Shown in pieces: positions 44,082 through 54,600 of a DNA stretch of 64,000 bases. Under the pieces are notes generated by a model. That model was not told where the DNA came from and searched no databases. It saw only the letters and a program-made list of their open reading frames with translations. This stretch comes from Roseimicrobium gellanilyticum (lineage in GTDB: Bacteria > Verrucomicrobiota > Verrucomicrobiia > Verrucomicrobiales > Verrucomicrobiaceae). A program made the position numbers and the translations under genes. The stretch spans positions 62,001 to 126,000 of the forward strand of contig NZ_QNRR01000016.1 of NCBI RefSeq assembly GCF_003315205.1, given 5' to 3'. Positions within the stretch are counted from its first letter, which is position 1. Each line of letters opens with the position of its first letter.

Positions 44082-44390
44082 AGGTTGAACTGTAGCCATT
44101 TTTACGCCGAAGGCGTTGTACATTGTCCAGCCCAAGGTCAGCCTGCGAAGCAGGCGCCACCTTGGGTGAGATGAAGGAACCATCGGAACTCTGAAAGAGT
44201 TCTACAAAGACCCGACCAACGTTGACATAGGGCATTTATCCCCCCTGCAACGCTTCTGTGGAACGCTTTCAGCGTTCAGCGTTTCGATGTCACACCCCAA
44301 GGTGGCGCCTGCCGCTTCGCGGCGAAGCTTACCTTGGGCTGGACAATGTACAACGCCTTCGGCGTACTCCTGAATCAGGCTACAGTTTTA
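44082..44390. repeat. REP-4 inverted pair
   Basis: A forward copy at 44082-44211 (TTTTTACGCCGAAGGCGTTG, ACATTGTCCAGCCCAAGG) and an inverted copy at 44291-44390. A further copy lies at 40614-40746. No transposase is linked to this family in the window. Confidence 0.85.
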
Positions 44391-44436
44391 GTGAAAATGC
44401 TCCAGGACTACAGCTTTCACTGCACCCTGTTTCACA

Positions 44437-44592
44437 TGACCGCACACGGAGTGGGCGGACCACTCCGTGTGCGGTCAGTATGGGCTCCAACACCCTGCAA
44501 GGATGCTCACGGTCGTGCTCACTTTGCGCAGCAGAGCCTGGTCCACCATGGGATGCATTACCCAATGACCGCACACGGAGTGGGCGGACCAC
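44437..44592. repeat. REP-1 fused unit and inverted unit
   Basis: 44437-44477 is a back-to-back unit (TGACCGCACACGGAGT arm mirrored after GGGCGGACC), as at 41600. A simple inverted unit follows at 44566-44592, ending 3 bases before the next gene's stop. Confidence 0.88.
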
Positions 44593-44595
44593 ACA

Positions 44596-46110
44596 TTACC
44601 CCAGCGCCGCACGCGTGCGCTGCACGAGGCCGTTGTCCTTGTCTGAAGAGCCGCGCAAGTAGAAGACACTGGAGGCCAGCATCCGGTCTCGCCAAGGTGG
44701 CGCGAGGTGTTCGTAGTCCTCCAATACGGCCGCACTGAATTTGTAGTCGTGCGAGTTCGTGCCCTTCATGAAGATGATGCGGCGCGCGGCATCAGCGAAA
44801 GGTTTCGGACTCGGATGGTCCTTGAGATAGCCCAGCATCTTGCGCGCAGCCATGAGTCTATCTGTGCCGATGTCCGCAAAGATTTCCGCCACTGCTTCAT
44901 CTCCCTTCGTGTTGGGAATGAGTGGCTCCAACTCATCAATGTGGATCCCCTTGTCCTCACGTTCACCACGATACAGTGGAAGGAAGGCAGCGTTCTGCAG
45001 CAGCAGCAATCGGCGTGTTTCATCGTTCCTCACGCGCTTCCACGCATAATGGATGGCGTTGGTAAACGTCATCGCATGCAGCGAGAGAATGCCGGGGGCC
45101 TGCATGAGAAGCTCGCCTGCTCCCGTGTAGAGCGCATCAAAGAGCGACTGCGGAGCCACGCCCTTGTTGAGCAAGGTCAGCACCAGCGCGCCTGCATCAC
45201 TGGAGGAAGCGGAACGACTGGCGAGCAGGAGTTCCTTCGAAGCATCGGCATTCGGTTTGCCATCGATCCATCCTTCGCGAACCTGCTGCATACGCGGCAG
45301 GTTCTCACGGAAGGCGCGGTCCGGCATGAGGTCTGCCTTCGCAGGATTTTCCCTCGTGCCGGAGCGATCCAGCAGAGCATAAGCAAGCGAGCGCAGCACG
45401 GGCTCGGCATGCTGCCAGCCGATGGCTTCCAGCGTGCGGAAGCTGTTCGCCACATAGATGGCCTTGTGTCCGATGTCGCGGAAATCACGCGCGCCGTAGT
45501 GCACGAAGATTTCGAAGAGCTCATCCATGCCCGCCGTGCGAGCGAGGCCCACAATGGCGGCATCCGCAGCCGCTTCATCCCAATTGTCCATCGCCTCGAT
45601 GAAGGCTTTCTTCGCCTGGTGGCTGGCTGGCACCTTTGATTCCTCGATGGACTCCATGTGCCAGTTGCCCTCCTTCACATTCGCGGCCTGTGAAGACTTG
45701 AACTGGTCGATGGCCCAGAAGATGGGAAGCCAGCGGTCCGAGTCGGGTGAAGCGAGACTGGCAAGATGCGCCGAGTTCACCACCAGCACCGCGTGAAACT
45801 TGAAGCCCACCGGACGCGGCTGCACGCTGCGCACGCCGGCCAGCATCAACGCGGCCAGCACTTCACGGTAGCTCAGCCCACGGCGCACGCGTGATGCCAC
45901 CTCCTCCAGCACACGCTCCCGTGGCGTGTCTTCCAGCAGGCGTACCAGCGGCTCGATGTCCGGATGAAACTGCACGAGGTGCGGTGGCATCGCCGCCTCC
46001 TGCGCCGAGACAGAAGGCAAACCACTGAGCCACCCGAGCTCACCCAGCGCCGTCAGCGCGCCGATACCCGCAGTGGATTTGAGGAAAGAACGACGAGGCA
46101 GCGGCATCAT
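44596..46110 (-). CDS. Tat-exported protein of unknown function
   Basis: 504 residues from the ATG at 46110. Tat signal PRRSFLKSTAGIGALTALGE. The mature protein is mainly helical: ERVLEEVASRVRRGLSYREV and LARTAGMDELFEIFVHYGAR, with GWQHAEPVLRSLAYALLDRS in the middle. It resembles Tat-exported helical proteins often annotated as hypothetical in Planctomycetes and Verrucomicrobia; the resemblance is from memory. No metal or haem motif can be named. Confidence 0.55.
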   Translation of the reverse strand: MMPLPRRSFLKSTAGIGALTALGELGWLSGLPSVSAQEAAMPPHLVQFHPDIEPLVRLLEDTPRERVLEEVASRVRRGLSYREVLAALMLAGVRSVQPRPVGFKFHAVLVVNSAHLASLASPDSDRWLPIFWAIDQFKSSQAANVKEGNWHMESIEESKVPASHQAKKAFIEAMDNWDEAAADAAIVGLARTAGMDELFEIFVHYGARDFRDIGHKAIYVANSFRTLEAIGWQHAEPVLRSLAYALLDRSGTRENPAKADLMPDRAFRENLPRMQQVREGWIDGKPNADASKELLLASRSASSSDAGALVLTLLNKGVAPQSLFDALYTGAGELLMQAPGILSLHAMTFTNAIHYAWKRVRNDETRRLLLLQNAAFLPLYRGEREDKGIHIDELEPLIPNTKGDEAVAEIFADIGTDRLMAARKMLGYLKDHPSPKPFADAARRIIFMKGTNSHDYKFSAAVLEDYEHLAPPWRDRMLASSVFYLRGSSDKDNGLVQRTRAALG

Positions 46111-46195
46111 GGCAGGGTCCTCCGTAGGGGTTTGGGATTCTGGATCCAGACTACCAAAGAGGGTACGTCTTGGACAGGGGAAAGGAGAGATGAAG

Positions 46196-46415
46196 CTGTG
46201 ACCGAACGTGCCTGGACTGCGCGCATCCCTGCTGCCGCTTTGGGGCGCTACAGCCTGCTGTAGCCGGGTGACTTCCCGCATTCACTTGGAATACGCCCCA
46301 AGGATTGCTGGGAGGGTGACGCCACACGTTGGACATAGCCACCATCGCCGCAGCAGGGCTGCGGACTCTGCAAAGCGGCAGCAGGGCTGCGCGCAGTCCA
46401 GGGAGGCTTCGCCTC
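46196..46415. repeat. REP-2 inverted pair, left flank of RAYT-2
   Basis: Arms with GGACTGCGCGCATCCCTGCT and inner TACAGCCTGCTGTAG, then GCAGCAGGGCTGC and the inverted core ending GGAGGCTTCGCCTCAC. The pair ends 20 bases from the RAYT-2 stop. Confidence 0.88.
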
Positions 46416-46434
46416 ACAAGTGACCTGGGCTCGG

Positions 46435-47070
46435 TTACTCGCCCGTACAGTCGGCATCGAAGTCCTCATCTTCTTCAGCGATGCGTTCGAACTTGAAGCT
46501 CGCCACCGTCTTCACCCATGCTGGGGTGACAGCTTCCTTGAATCTACGAGCGCTGCACCATTTCCAATCCGAGGCGCGGGTCACCAACTTATGGTGCACG
46601 GCATTCTGATGCACGTAGTTCAACCTGGCGAAATAGCTCTCTTGATAGGTGAGGAGGGTTTCACGATAGTTCTGCCACAGACGATTTCTTCCTGGAGTGC
46701 AGTCCTGTCGGTTCATCTCCTTGGTGGTCAAACTATGTAACTTCTGGACGAGCGGAGCCAGTGCACGAGCTCCATCCGGCTGACCAGAAGGACTATGCAC
46801 TACCAAATGATAGTGATTCGACAAGATTGCCCAAGCTTCAAAACTCCAACCAGCTTGATCAAAAGTTGTGAGAAGCGTCTCTTCAAACCAGTCACGTTTC
46901 GAAGGTGTGTTCAGCAAATGATTCCGATTTGCCGTGCGCGCTGTGACAAAGAACACGCCTCCTCGCTTCAAGCGATGGGGCGGAGCGTGAGGCCACTCCC
47001 GTGTGCCTTCAGCAATTTCCGCATCCGTTGGCAGCCTCAATGAATCCATGGGTTCATGGACGCAACCCAT
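46435..47070 (-). mobile_element. REP-associated tyrosine transposase (RAYT-2), Y1_Tnp/IS200-like
   Basis: 211 residues (204 from the ATG at 47049). GGVFFVTARTANRNHLL, the HUH motif ILSNHYHLVVHS near residue 108, and a catalytic-tyrosine context RLNYVHQNAVHHKL near 172 place it in the RAYT group. It differs strongly from RAYT-1 (13894), consistent with a separate subfamily. REP-2 pairs flank both sides (46196-46415, 47115-47370), and no REP-1 unit adjoins it, so it likely acts on REP-2. Confidence 0.88.
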
Positions 47071-47114
47071 GGAAAGGTGTCAAGAAAACGATGAGGGTCT
47101 GATGCAATAAACCA

Positions 47115-47370
47115 AACTCAGGTCACTTGTGACGCGCAGCGTCCCTGGACTGCGCGCAGCCCTGCTGCCGCTTTGCAGAGTGAGCAGCCCTGCTGCGACG
47201 ATGGTGGCTGAGTCCAGCATGTGGAGCCACCCTTTCAGCGATGTCACCTGCCTCGCGAAGCTCTGGAGTATGGAAGATCGGGCGAGAAAGTCACCCGGCT
47301 ACAGCAGGGCTGTAGCACCCCAAAGCGGCAGCTGGACTGCGCGCAGCCCAGGGAGGCTTCGCCTCACAGC
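47115..47370. repeat. REP-2 inverted pair, right flank of RAYT-2
   Basis: Outer arms GTGACGCGCAGCGTCCC and GGAGGCTTCGCCTCAC, cores GGACTGCGCGCAGCCCTGCT and AGCGGCAGCTGGACTGCG, inner arms GGCTACAGCAGGGCTGTAGC. From 47371 to 47555, upstream of mrp, no feature is recognised. Confidence 0.88.
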
Positions 47371-47555
47371 CTTACACGACATCCGCTTGGTCGGCCTTGC
47401 CCGTGGGGAGGCGTTCACTTCCAGGCCAGCCACCCCCAAACGAAATCCTCCCTCCCCTGCATTCTCCCTTGCTTCGCCTTCGCCCCATTCCAGTATGGAG
47501 GCGTATCCCTGTTTTCTCCCGTTCCGCCTCGTCCCGCACCGCGTCCCTCCCCCAC

Positions 47556-48605
47556 ATGCCCACCGAAGACCAAGTCCGCTCCGCCCTCGCTCAAGTGAAG
47601 TATCCCGGCTTCTCCCGGGACATTGTCTCCTTTGGCCTCATCAAGGGCATCCGCGTGGAGGGCAAGGATGTGCAGGTGGACATCTCGCTGGCGACCAAGG
47701 ACGCAAATGTGCCCCGCCAGATCCACGAGGAATCCATGCGTGCCATCAAGGCCCTGCCGGGCGTGGGTGATGTCCGGCTGAATTTCGACATCAAAGAGCC
47801 CGCCGGCCCGCAGCAGAACGTCGCCGCGCTCCAGTCCTCCATCCCAGGGGTAAAGCACGTCATCGCCGTGGCCTCCGGCAAGGGCGGTGTGGGCAAGTCC
47901 ACCGTGAGCGTGAATCTCGCCGTGGCCCTCTCCCGCATCGGACTGAAGGTGGGCCTCTGCGACTGCGACCTCTACGGTCCCAGCATCGCCCACATGTTCG
48001 GCACCAACGAGCGTCCCTATGCGGACGACGAGCAGCGCATCATCCCCATTCGCAAGCACGGGCTGCAGCTCATGAGCATGGGCTTCCTTCTGGATGACGA
48101 CTCTCCCGTGATCGTACGTGGCCCCATGGCCACGAAGTACACCCAGCAGTTCCTCCGCCAGTGCGCATGGGAGGATCTGGACGTGCTCGTGCTGGACCTG
48201 CCGCCCGGCACCGGAGACATCCAGCTGACCATCTCCCAACAAGTGGCCCTCACCGGAGCCGTCATCGTCACCACCCCGCAGGAGGTGGCCCTCATCGATG
48301 CGCGCAAAGCGGTAAGCATGTTCCGCAAGGTGAACATCCCCATCCTCGGCCTCGTGGAAAACATGAGCCACTTCGTCTGCCCGAATGATGGGAACGTGTA
48401 TCACATCTTTGGCAAAGGCGGCGGCGAGCGTGAGGCGAAGAAGTTGGGCGTGCCCGTGCTGGGCCAGATTCCGCTGGAGATTCAGGTGCGCGAGAGTGGC
48501 GACGAAGGCCGCCCTGTGGCTTTGGAGGACCCCAAGACCCATCCTTCCAGTGGCGTGTTTCAGGAGGTAGCCCGTCAGGTCCAGGCCATCATCGCACGGA
48601 AGTAA
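47556..48605 (+). CDS. mrp: Mrp/ApbC-type Fe-S cluster carrier ATPase
   Basis: 349 residues from the ATG at 47556. Residues 1-85 form a MIP18/DUF59 domain; residues 95-345 a ParA/MinD-type P-loop NTPase with ASGKGGVGKST (deviant Walker A), DCDLYGPSI and DLPPGTGDIQL. Such proteins load or carry Fe-S clusters in the cytoplasm. Most members have CxxC in the segment before IFG; here it reads FVCPNDGNVYHIFG with only one Cys, so cluster binding may be altered. A longer frame to 47397 covers repeat-derived sequence. Confidence 0.9.
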   Translation: MPTEDQVRSALAQVKYPGFSRDIVSFGLIKGIRVEGKDVQVDISLATKDANVPRQIHEESMRAIKALPGVGDVRLNFDIKEPAGPQQNVAALQSSIPGVKHVIAVASGKGGVGKSTVSVNLAVALSRIGLKVGLCDCDLYGPSIAHMFGTNERPYADDEQRIIPIRKHGLQLMSMGFLLDDDSPVIVRGPMATKYTQQFLRQCAWEDLDVLVLDLPPGTGDIQLTISQQVALTGAVIVTTPQEVALIDARKAVSMFRKVNIPILGLVENMSHFVCPNDGNVYHIFGKGGGEREAKKLGVPVLGQIPLEIQVRESGDEGRPVALEDPKTHPSSGVFQEVARQVQAIIARK

Positions 48606-48715
48606 GGGGAGATTCGCCTGTTTAAGGGGGGCTGGAAAAGCTTCGGCGGAGGTTGCGCGGGGGCCCATCCTCGCCTAACCAGAATGCTTACCCCTTTCCC
48701 CGCCAACTGCTTCCG

Positions 48716-49861
48716 ATGCCCGTACCCCTCCTCGACGTCAATGCCCAAAACTACCCGTTGCACGACGGGTTCTCCGCCGCTTTCGAGCGGGTTTTCAAAA
48801 CGGGGCATTTCATCATGGGCGAAGAGATCGCAGCCTTCGAGCGTGAGGTGCTTCCCATCACCGGTGCGAGCCATGCGCTGAGCCTCTCCTCCGGCACGGA
48901 TGCCATCCTGCTGGCCCTCATGGCGCTGGAGATTGGCCCCGGGGATGAGGTGCTCTGCCCCGCCTTCACCTTCTTCGCCACGGCGGGCTGCGTGTCCCGC
49001 GTAGGAGCCACGCCGGTATTTGTCGATGTCCTGCCAGACTCCTTCAACATCGACATCGTGGACGCGAGGGCCAAGCTCACCTCGAAGACCCGCGCCATCA
49101 TTCCCGTGCACCTCTTTGGTCAATGTGCGGACATGGAGGCCGTGATGGAGCTGGCCAACCAGCACTCGCTGTACGTCATTGAAGACGCCGCCCAGGCCAT
49201 CGGTGCCGCCCGCCATGGCACGCTCGCGGGGAGCATCGGCCACTTCGGCTGCTACAGCTTCTTCCCTTCCAAGAATCTTGGCGGTCTCGGCGATGGTGGC
49301 CTGCTGGTGGCGAATGACAACGACCTCGCCCTGCGCGCCAAGTCCCTGCGCAATCATGGCATGGAGCCGAAGTACTACCACTCCCACATTGGTGGAAACT
49401 TCCGCATGGATGCGCTCCAGGCCGCCTTCCTCCGTGTGAAGCTCCCCCACTACGCCAGCTACACGGAGAAGCGCCAGGCGAATGCCGCCTTCTACCAGGA
49501 GCATCTGGCCAAACTGCCGGGGGTGAGCTTCTCTTCCGAGGCGTCCGGCACCAGGCTGGTGCTGCCCCAGTGCGGTGAGGGCAACACGCACATCTGGAAC
49601 CAGTTCACCCTGCGCGTGACCGGCGGACGGCGCGATGCCTTGAAACAACACTTGCTGGATCGCAAAATCGGCTGTGAGATCTATTATCCGGTGACGCTCG
49701 ACCAGCAGGCGTGCTTTGCCCATCTTCCGGAATCTTCACTCCGCGGCTGCGAGGTATCCCACCGCCATGCGGAGGAGGTGCTGAGCATCCCCATCTATTC
49801 CGAACTCAACGAACCCCAGAAATTTGAAGTGGTGGAAGCCATCGCCGCATTTTTGAACTGA
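48716..49861 (+). CDS. DegT/DnrJ/EryC1/StrS aminotransferase
   Basis: 381 residues from the ATG at 48716. PLP-dependent, fold type I, transferring an amino group to a keto-sugar nucleotide. SSGTDAILLAL binds the phosphate, EDAAQAIGA carries the PLP-contacting Asp, and SFFPSKNLGG supplies the Schiff-base Lys186. The N-terminal PLLDVNAQNYPLHDGFSAAF is close to WbpE/DesV-type enzymes. It ends 3 bases before gmd, so they are co-transcribed, but the substrate (GDP- or other nucleotide sugar) is not settled. Confidence 0.88.
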   Translation: MPVPLLDVNAQNYPLHDGFSAAFERVFKTGHFIMGEEIAAFEREVLPITGASHALSLSSGTDAILLALMALEIGPGDEVLCPAFTFFATAGCVSRVGATPVFVDVLPDSFNIDIVDARAKLTSKTRAIIPVHLFGQCADMEAVMELANQHSLYVIEDAAQAIGAARHGTLAGSIGHFGCYSFFPSKNLGGLGDGGLLVANDNDLALRAKSLRNHGMEPKYYHSHIGGNFRMDALQAAFLRVKLPHYASYTEKRQANAAFYQEHLAKLPGVSFSSEASGTRLVLPQCGEGNTHIWNQFTLRVTGGRRDALKQHLLDRKIGCEIYYPVTLDQQACFAHLPESSLRGCEVSHRHAEEVLSIPIYSELNEPQKFEVVEAIAAFLN

Positions 49862-49864
49862 CCC

Positions 49865-50884
49865 ATGAAGCGTGCACTGATTACCGGCATTACTGGCCAG
49901 GACGGCTCCTACCTTGCGGAACTCCTTCTTGAAAAGGGCTACGAAGTCCACGGCATCATCCGCCGCTCTTCCACCTTCAACACGGATCGCATCGACCACC
50001 TCTACCAGGACCCGCACCTGAACAACGTGCGCCTCTTCCTGCACTATGGTGACCTCTGTGACTCCGTCGCGTTGGTGAAGCTGCTCTATGAACTGAAGCC
50101 GGATGAGATCTACAACCTCGGCGCGCAGAGCCACGTGCGTGTCTCCTTCGATGTGCCGGAGAGCACGGGGGACATTGTGGGCCTTGGCGCGCTGCGCATT
50201 CTCGAAGCGATTCGTGAGGCTGGCATTGCGGAGAAGGTGCGCTTCTACCAGGCCTCCTCCTCGGAGATGTACGGCCTCGTGCAGGAAGTACCGCAGACGG
50301 AGAAGACCCCCTTCTGGCCCCGCAGCCCCTACGCGTGTGCGAAGGTGTATGCCTACTGGCTCACCGTGAACTATCGCGAGAGCTACAATCTCCACGCGAG
50401 CAATGGCATCCTCTTCAACCACGAATCTCCCCGCCGTGGTGAGACCTTCGTGACGCGCAAGATCACCCGCGCGGCCACCCGCATCAAGGTGGGCCTGCAG
50501 GACGCCCTGTATCTCGGCAACCTGGACGCGCGTCGCGACTGGGGCTATGCCAAGGACTATGTGGACATGATGTGGATGATGCTCCAGCAGGACAAGCCGG
50601 ATGACTACGTGGTCGCCACCGGCGAGACCCACAGCGTGCGTGAGTTCGTGCAGGAAACCTTCGCTGCACTCGATCTCGACTGGGAGAAGTACGTGAAGTA
50701 CGACCAGCGCTACCTCCGCCCCGCGGAAGTGGAACTCCTCATCGGCGATCCCTCCAAGGCCAAGAGACAGCTCGGCTGGGAGCCCAAGGTGAAGTTCAAG
50801 GAACTCGTGAAGATCATGGTCGATGCCGACCTGAAGCTCGCACAAGTCGAGAAGCGCATGAAGGAAGCCAAGGCGCAGGATTGA
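49865..50884 (+). CDS. gmd: GDP-mannose 4,6-dehydratase
   Basis: 339 residues, extended short-chain dehydrogenase. It converts GDP-mannose to GDP-4-dehydro-6-deoxymannose. [20 protein letters not shown] is the NADP Rossmann motif, [11 protein letters not shown] the catalytic Ser/Glu segment, and [10 protein letters not shown] gives Tyr156/Lys160. [20 protein letters not shown] and [11 protein letters not shown] are Gmd signatures. No GDP-fucose synthase follows, so the product may go to GDP-rhamnose or an amino sugar through the neighbouring DegT enzyme. Confidence 0.95.
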   Translation: MKRALITGITGQDGSYLAELLLEKGYEVHGIIRRSSTFNTDRIDHLYQDPHLNNVRLFLHYGDLCDSVALVKLLYELKPDEIYNLGAQSHVRVSFDVPESTGDIVGLGALRILEAIREAGIAEKVRFYQASSSEMYGLVQEVPQTEKTPFWPRSPYACAKVYAYWLTVNYRESYNLHASNGILFNHESPRRGETFVTRKITRAATRIKVGLQDALYLGNLDARRDWGYAKDYVDMMWMMLQQDKPDDYVVATGETHSVREFVQETFAALDLDWEKYVKYDQRYLRPAEVELLIGDPSKAKRQLGWEPKVKFKELVKIMVDADLKLAQVEKRMKEAKAQD

Positions 50885-50985
50885 CCTGCGCATCGCGGTG
50901 AGGCACCGTGTGAACACTTTCACCATCCCATGGTGGGATACATTTGTGTATACCATCATGGAGGCTCGGGCAAAAAAGGGAACCA

Positions 50986-51244
50986 AGCCGAATCTATATA
51001 CAAAGGCGTCGGACTACCTGGAACGGTTCATGCGGCAGGGGTATCTATGGAACGCGGACATGGCACAGGCTCAAGGAGCGGGAACGCCTCGTTCCCGTGG
51101 GTGAACGGGTCTGTAACGTGTATCCGCCGAAGTACTCTTTTGGAATACAGGGACTGCCCGGCATGCAACATCACCAAGCATGGTGACCGCTGACGGGAAC
51201 GAGGCGTTCCCGCTCCTTGGGCCTGCCGCAACGCGCTGGGTAAG
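50986..51244. repeat. 259-bp direct repeat, left copy
   Basis: Same orientation and order as 63352-63610: ACCGAATCTATATA-like start, two REP-3 cores (GAGCGGGAACGCCTCGTTCC and GGGAACGAGGCGTTCCC), and an end at GCCGCAACGCGCTGGGTAAG. The pair brackets the 12-kb glycan cassette. From 51245 to 51669 no further gene is recognised. Confidence 0.9.
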
Positions 51245-51669
51245 CCCGCGTTCAAAGACCCGTTTCCAACTCATCGTGGTATAAGACAGTGACCGGAGGT
51301 CCCTGTTTCATACGATGTCGGCTGACTTGCGAATGGCAGCTTTCCTGAAGGGTTGGCTCCATGTCCGGACTGACGAAGGAGTTTTGATTTGAACTCCAAA
51401 GAGCCCTTCACCTCACCCATTCAAACCCTTCCACTTTGTTCTGCCTCTTTCAGAAAAGGCGGAACGTCAGGCCCATGCAGGTCCCCAAGCCGGACGCGAG
51501 AATTCGCAGGCCCCTGGGGCTTCCCAAAGATGGCACGAGAGAAACTGAAATCCGCATTCCCTGATCAAGACTTCCGCGCCAGCAGCGTACTCGAACAACT
51601 CGCAATTCAGGTGGCTCTGTACTTGCTTCCCCGGCAATCGGGTGATCTGGTATCTCCCTCCCCCAAAAA

Positions 51670-54600
51670 ATGTCGACCGTTGCATCTCGAGATAGTTCAG
51701 ACGGACTCCACGCCATCATCGGGCCGGAGGTCTTTTGCGACGAGTTTTTCGACGCCATCCGCGACCTCGCGCGCACGGCGGCCATCGACACAGTGCTTGA
51801 GATTGGCTCCTCCTCCGGGGACGGCAGCACCCTCGCATGGGTGCAGGGCCTGGGGCTGAATCCGCGCAAGCCGGAGCTCTATTGCCTGGAGCTTTCCCGG
51901 GTGCGTCATGAGGCGCTCGAGCAACGCTGGAAGCAGGAGGGATTCGTGAAATGTTTCCAAGGCTCCTCCGTCGAGCTCGACCAGTATCCCTCGGAAGCCG
52001 AGGTGGAGCGGTTTTACCACACAGTGGAAACCTCCCTGTGCAACTACCCTCTGGAGGACGTGCTCGGCTGGCTGCGCCGGGACAAGGCATACATCCAGGA
52101 GCAAAACGTGCGCACTGGATTGATTCGCGAGATCAAGCGGGCTCAGGGCATCGAGCACTTCGGCGCGGTGTTGATCGATGGCTCCCAGTTCACCGGCAAC
52201 GCAGAGCTCGATGAAGTCTACGGTGCAGAGTTCATCCTGCTGGATGATGTCCAGACGTTCAAATGCCATGAGGCGCATCAGCGTCTGCTGCGGGACCCGG
52301 CGTATGAACTCATCATGGAGAATCCGCGGCTGCGGCATGGGTTCTCCATCTTCCGCAGGCGGCGGCGCGCGCGCTTTGATCCGCTGCCGGTGGAGGTGCC
52401 GGTGCACTACTTCACGATTGTGCTGAATGGTGAGCCCTTCATCCGGCATCACATCGAGGTGCTGAAGCAGCTTCCCTTTCGCTGGCACTGGCATGTGGTG
52501 GAAGGCGCTGCGGATCTGATGCATGACTCCTCCTGGAGCGTGGCCGCTGGTGGAAGCGTTCCCGAGGACCAGCATCGCAACGGATTGAGTGTGGATGGCA
52601 CCACGGCCTACCTCGACCAGCTCGTGTCTTCCTATCCGGGTCAGATCTCCATCTACCGTCCGCCGACTGGTCGTCTGTGGGAAGGCAAGATCGAGATGGT
52701 GTCTGAACCGCTCAAGCGCATCTTCGAAGACTGCGTGCTGTGGGAGGTCGATGTGGATGAGCTCTGGACGGTTGAGCAGTTCGTGGAAGGCAGGAAGATG
52801 TTCCTGGAGCATCCGGAGAAGAGCGCCGCGAAATTCTGGTGTGACTTCTTTGTAGGAGAGAAGCTCGTGATCGCCTCCCGGCACTGCTACGCGCAGAATC
52901 CCGCGCAGGAGTGGCTGCGCGCGTGGAGCTTCCAGCCCGGCATGAAGTGGGAATCCCACGCGCCGCCCGTGCTGAGCCGCCGGCAAATCGATGGCACATG
53001 GAGAGACGTGGCGAGTGGAAGCATCTTCGGCCACGCGGAGACAGCATCGCGCGGTCTTGTATTCCAGCACTTCGCGTACGCGACCGAGGCGCAGGCGGCA
53101 TTCAAGGAGCGCTACTATGGCTATGCCGGTGCGGTGAAGGGCTGGCAGCGCCTGCAGGCTGAACGGCAAACTCCCCTGCTCCTCCGCGACTTTTTCCCGT
53201 GGGTCACGGATCACACCGAGGTGGATGCCGCCACGAATCGCAACATCATTCCTCTGGCCCGGCGCAATGGTGCGGGACAGTGGGAGTTCACCCAGCATTC
53301 GCCACCACGGCAGGCGAAACTCACTGCCTCCCCCACCATCGTGGTGGACGGCATTTTCTTCCAACTCAACAACACCGGCATCGCCCGCTTGTGGATTGAG
53401 CTGCTGAGGGAGTGGGTGCGCTCCGGCATCGCGGAGCATGTGTGGCTGCTCGATCGTGATGGCACCGCTCCGGACATCCCCGGCATCCGGCGCCATCGTG
53501 TACGCCGGTTGGACACCAGCCACCCAGGTCCTGATTCCTTCATGCTGCAGGATGTCTGCGATGCGCTGGGTGCGGATGTGCTGGTCTCCACGTACTACAG
53601 CTGCGCCATCAGCACGCCGTGTGTCGCGATGATCTATGACATGATTCCCGAGCGGCTGAACCTGCCGCCCGGGGACTGGCAGTGGGAGCACAAGAAACAC
53701 TCACTCACCCACTCGAGGCATTTCGTGTGCATCTCAGAAGCCACCGCGAATGATCTGCGGTGCATGCATCCGGAGATTGCGCCTGCGGATGTCACGGTCG
53801 CGCATCCGGCGGCTCCTCACGAGTACAAGCCGGCATCCGCGGATGACATCGCCGCGTTTCGGGAGCGCCATGGCATCTACCTGGACTACATCATCCTTTC
53901 GGGAGATCGCATCGGCATCCCGGTGGGCACGCAGGGCTACAAGAATGCCGCGCTGGCCTTCCGTGCCTGGAGCCTCCTGCCGAAGGAGGAGCGCGACAGC
54001 CTTCTGATCCTGTGCACCGGCGGCAATCTGGATCTCGAGGAGAGCCTGCGCCTGCTGGCTCCCGACGCTGAAGTGCGTGTCATCCGCTTCAGCGAGGAGG
54101 ATCTGGCCCTCGCCTTCTCCGGTGCCGTGGCGCTGGTGTATCCCTCCCTCTATGAGGGTTTCGGCCTTCCGGTGATCGAGGCCATGGCCTGCGGCTGCCC
54201 GGTCATCACCTGCCAGCGAGCCTCCCTGGTGGAGGTGGCCGGGGATGCCGCGGTATTCGTGAACCCTTGGGACCCGCACGAGACCGCCTCCGCCATCACC
54301 ACCCTCAGGCATGATGCAAAGGAGAGGTCGCGGCTGATCGCGGCTGGATTTGCGCAGGCCGCGAGGTTCAGTTTCGCCCGTGCGGCATCCTCGGTTGCCA
54401 GCACCCTCTTCGAGGTGGCATCCCGCCCGGCGACACCGGAGGACGACCGGCTGGCCAAGATGTGGGCTGCCTTGCGGCACATGCAGACGAGCGCGTCCAC
54501 CGTGCGCCAGCTGACGGACCAGCTGGAAGGACAGCAGCACGCCGCCCTCGCCGCGCGTGAAGCCCTCAGCTTCATGCAGAAAGCCTTAGTTGAGAATCAG

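Noticed and set aside
13651-44592. REP-1 repeats as a CRISPR array
   Set aside because: Units occur as inverted pairs at scattered positions with no regular spacer length, leader or cas genes.
48716-50884. GDP-perosamine pathway from the DegT enzyme and Gmd
   Set aside because: The DegT N-terminus resembles WbpE/DesV-type enzymes more than perosamine synthase, so the pair is not assigned to that sugar.
51389-51859. 156-residue frame overlapping the start of the 1040-aa gene
   Set aside because: It runs into the large glycosyltransferase gene in another frame, lacks homology-like segments and is Ser/Arg-biased.
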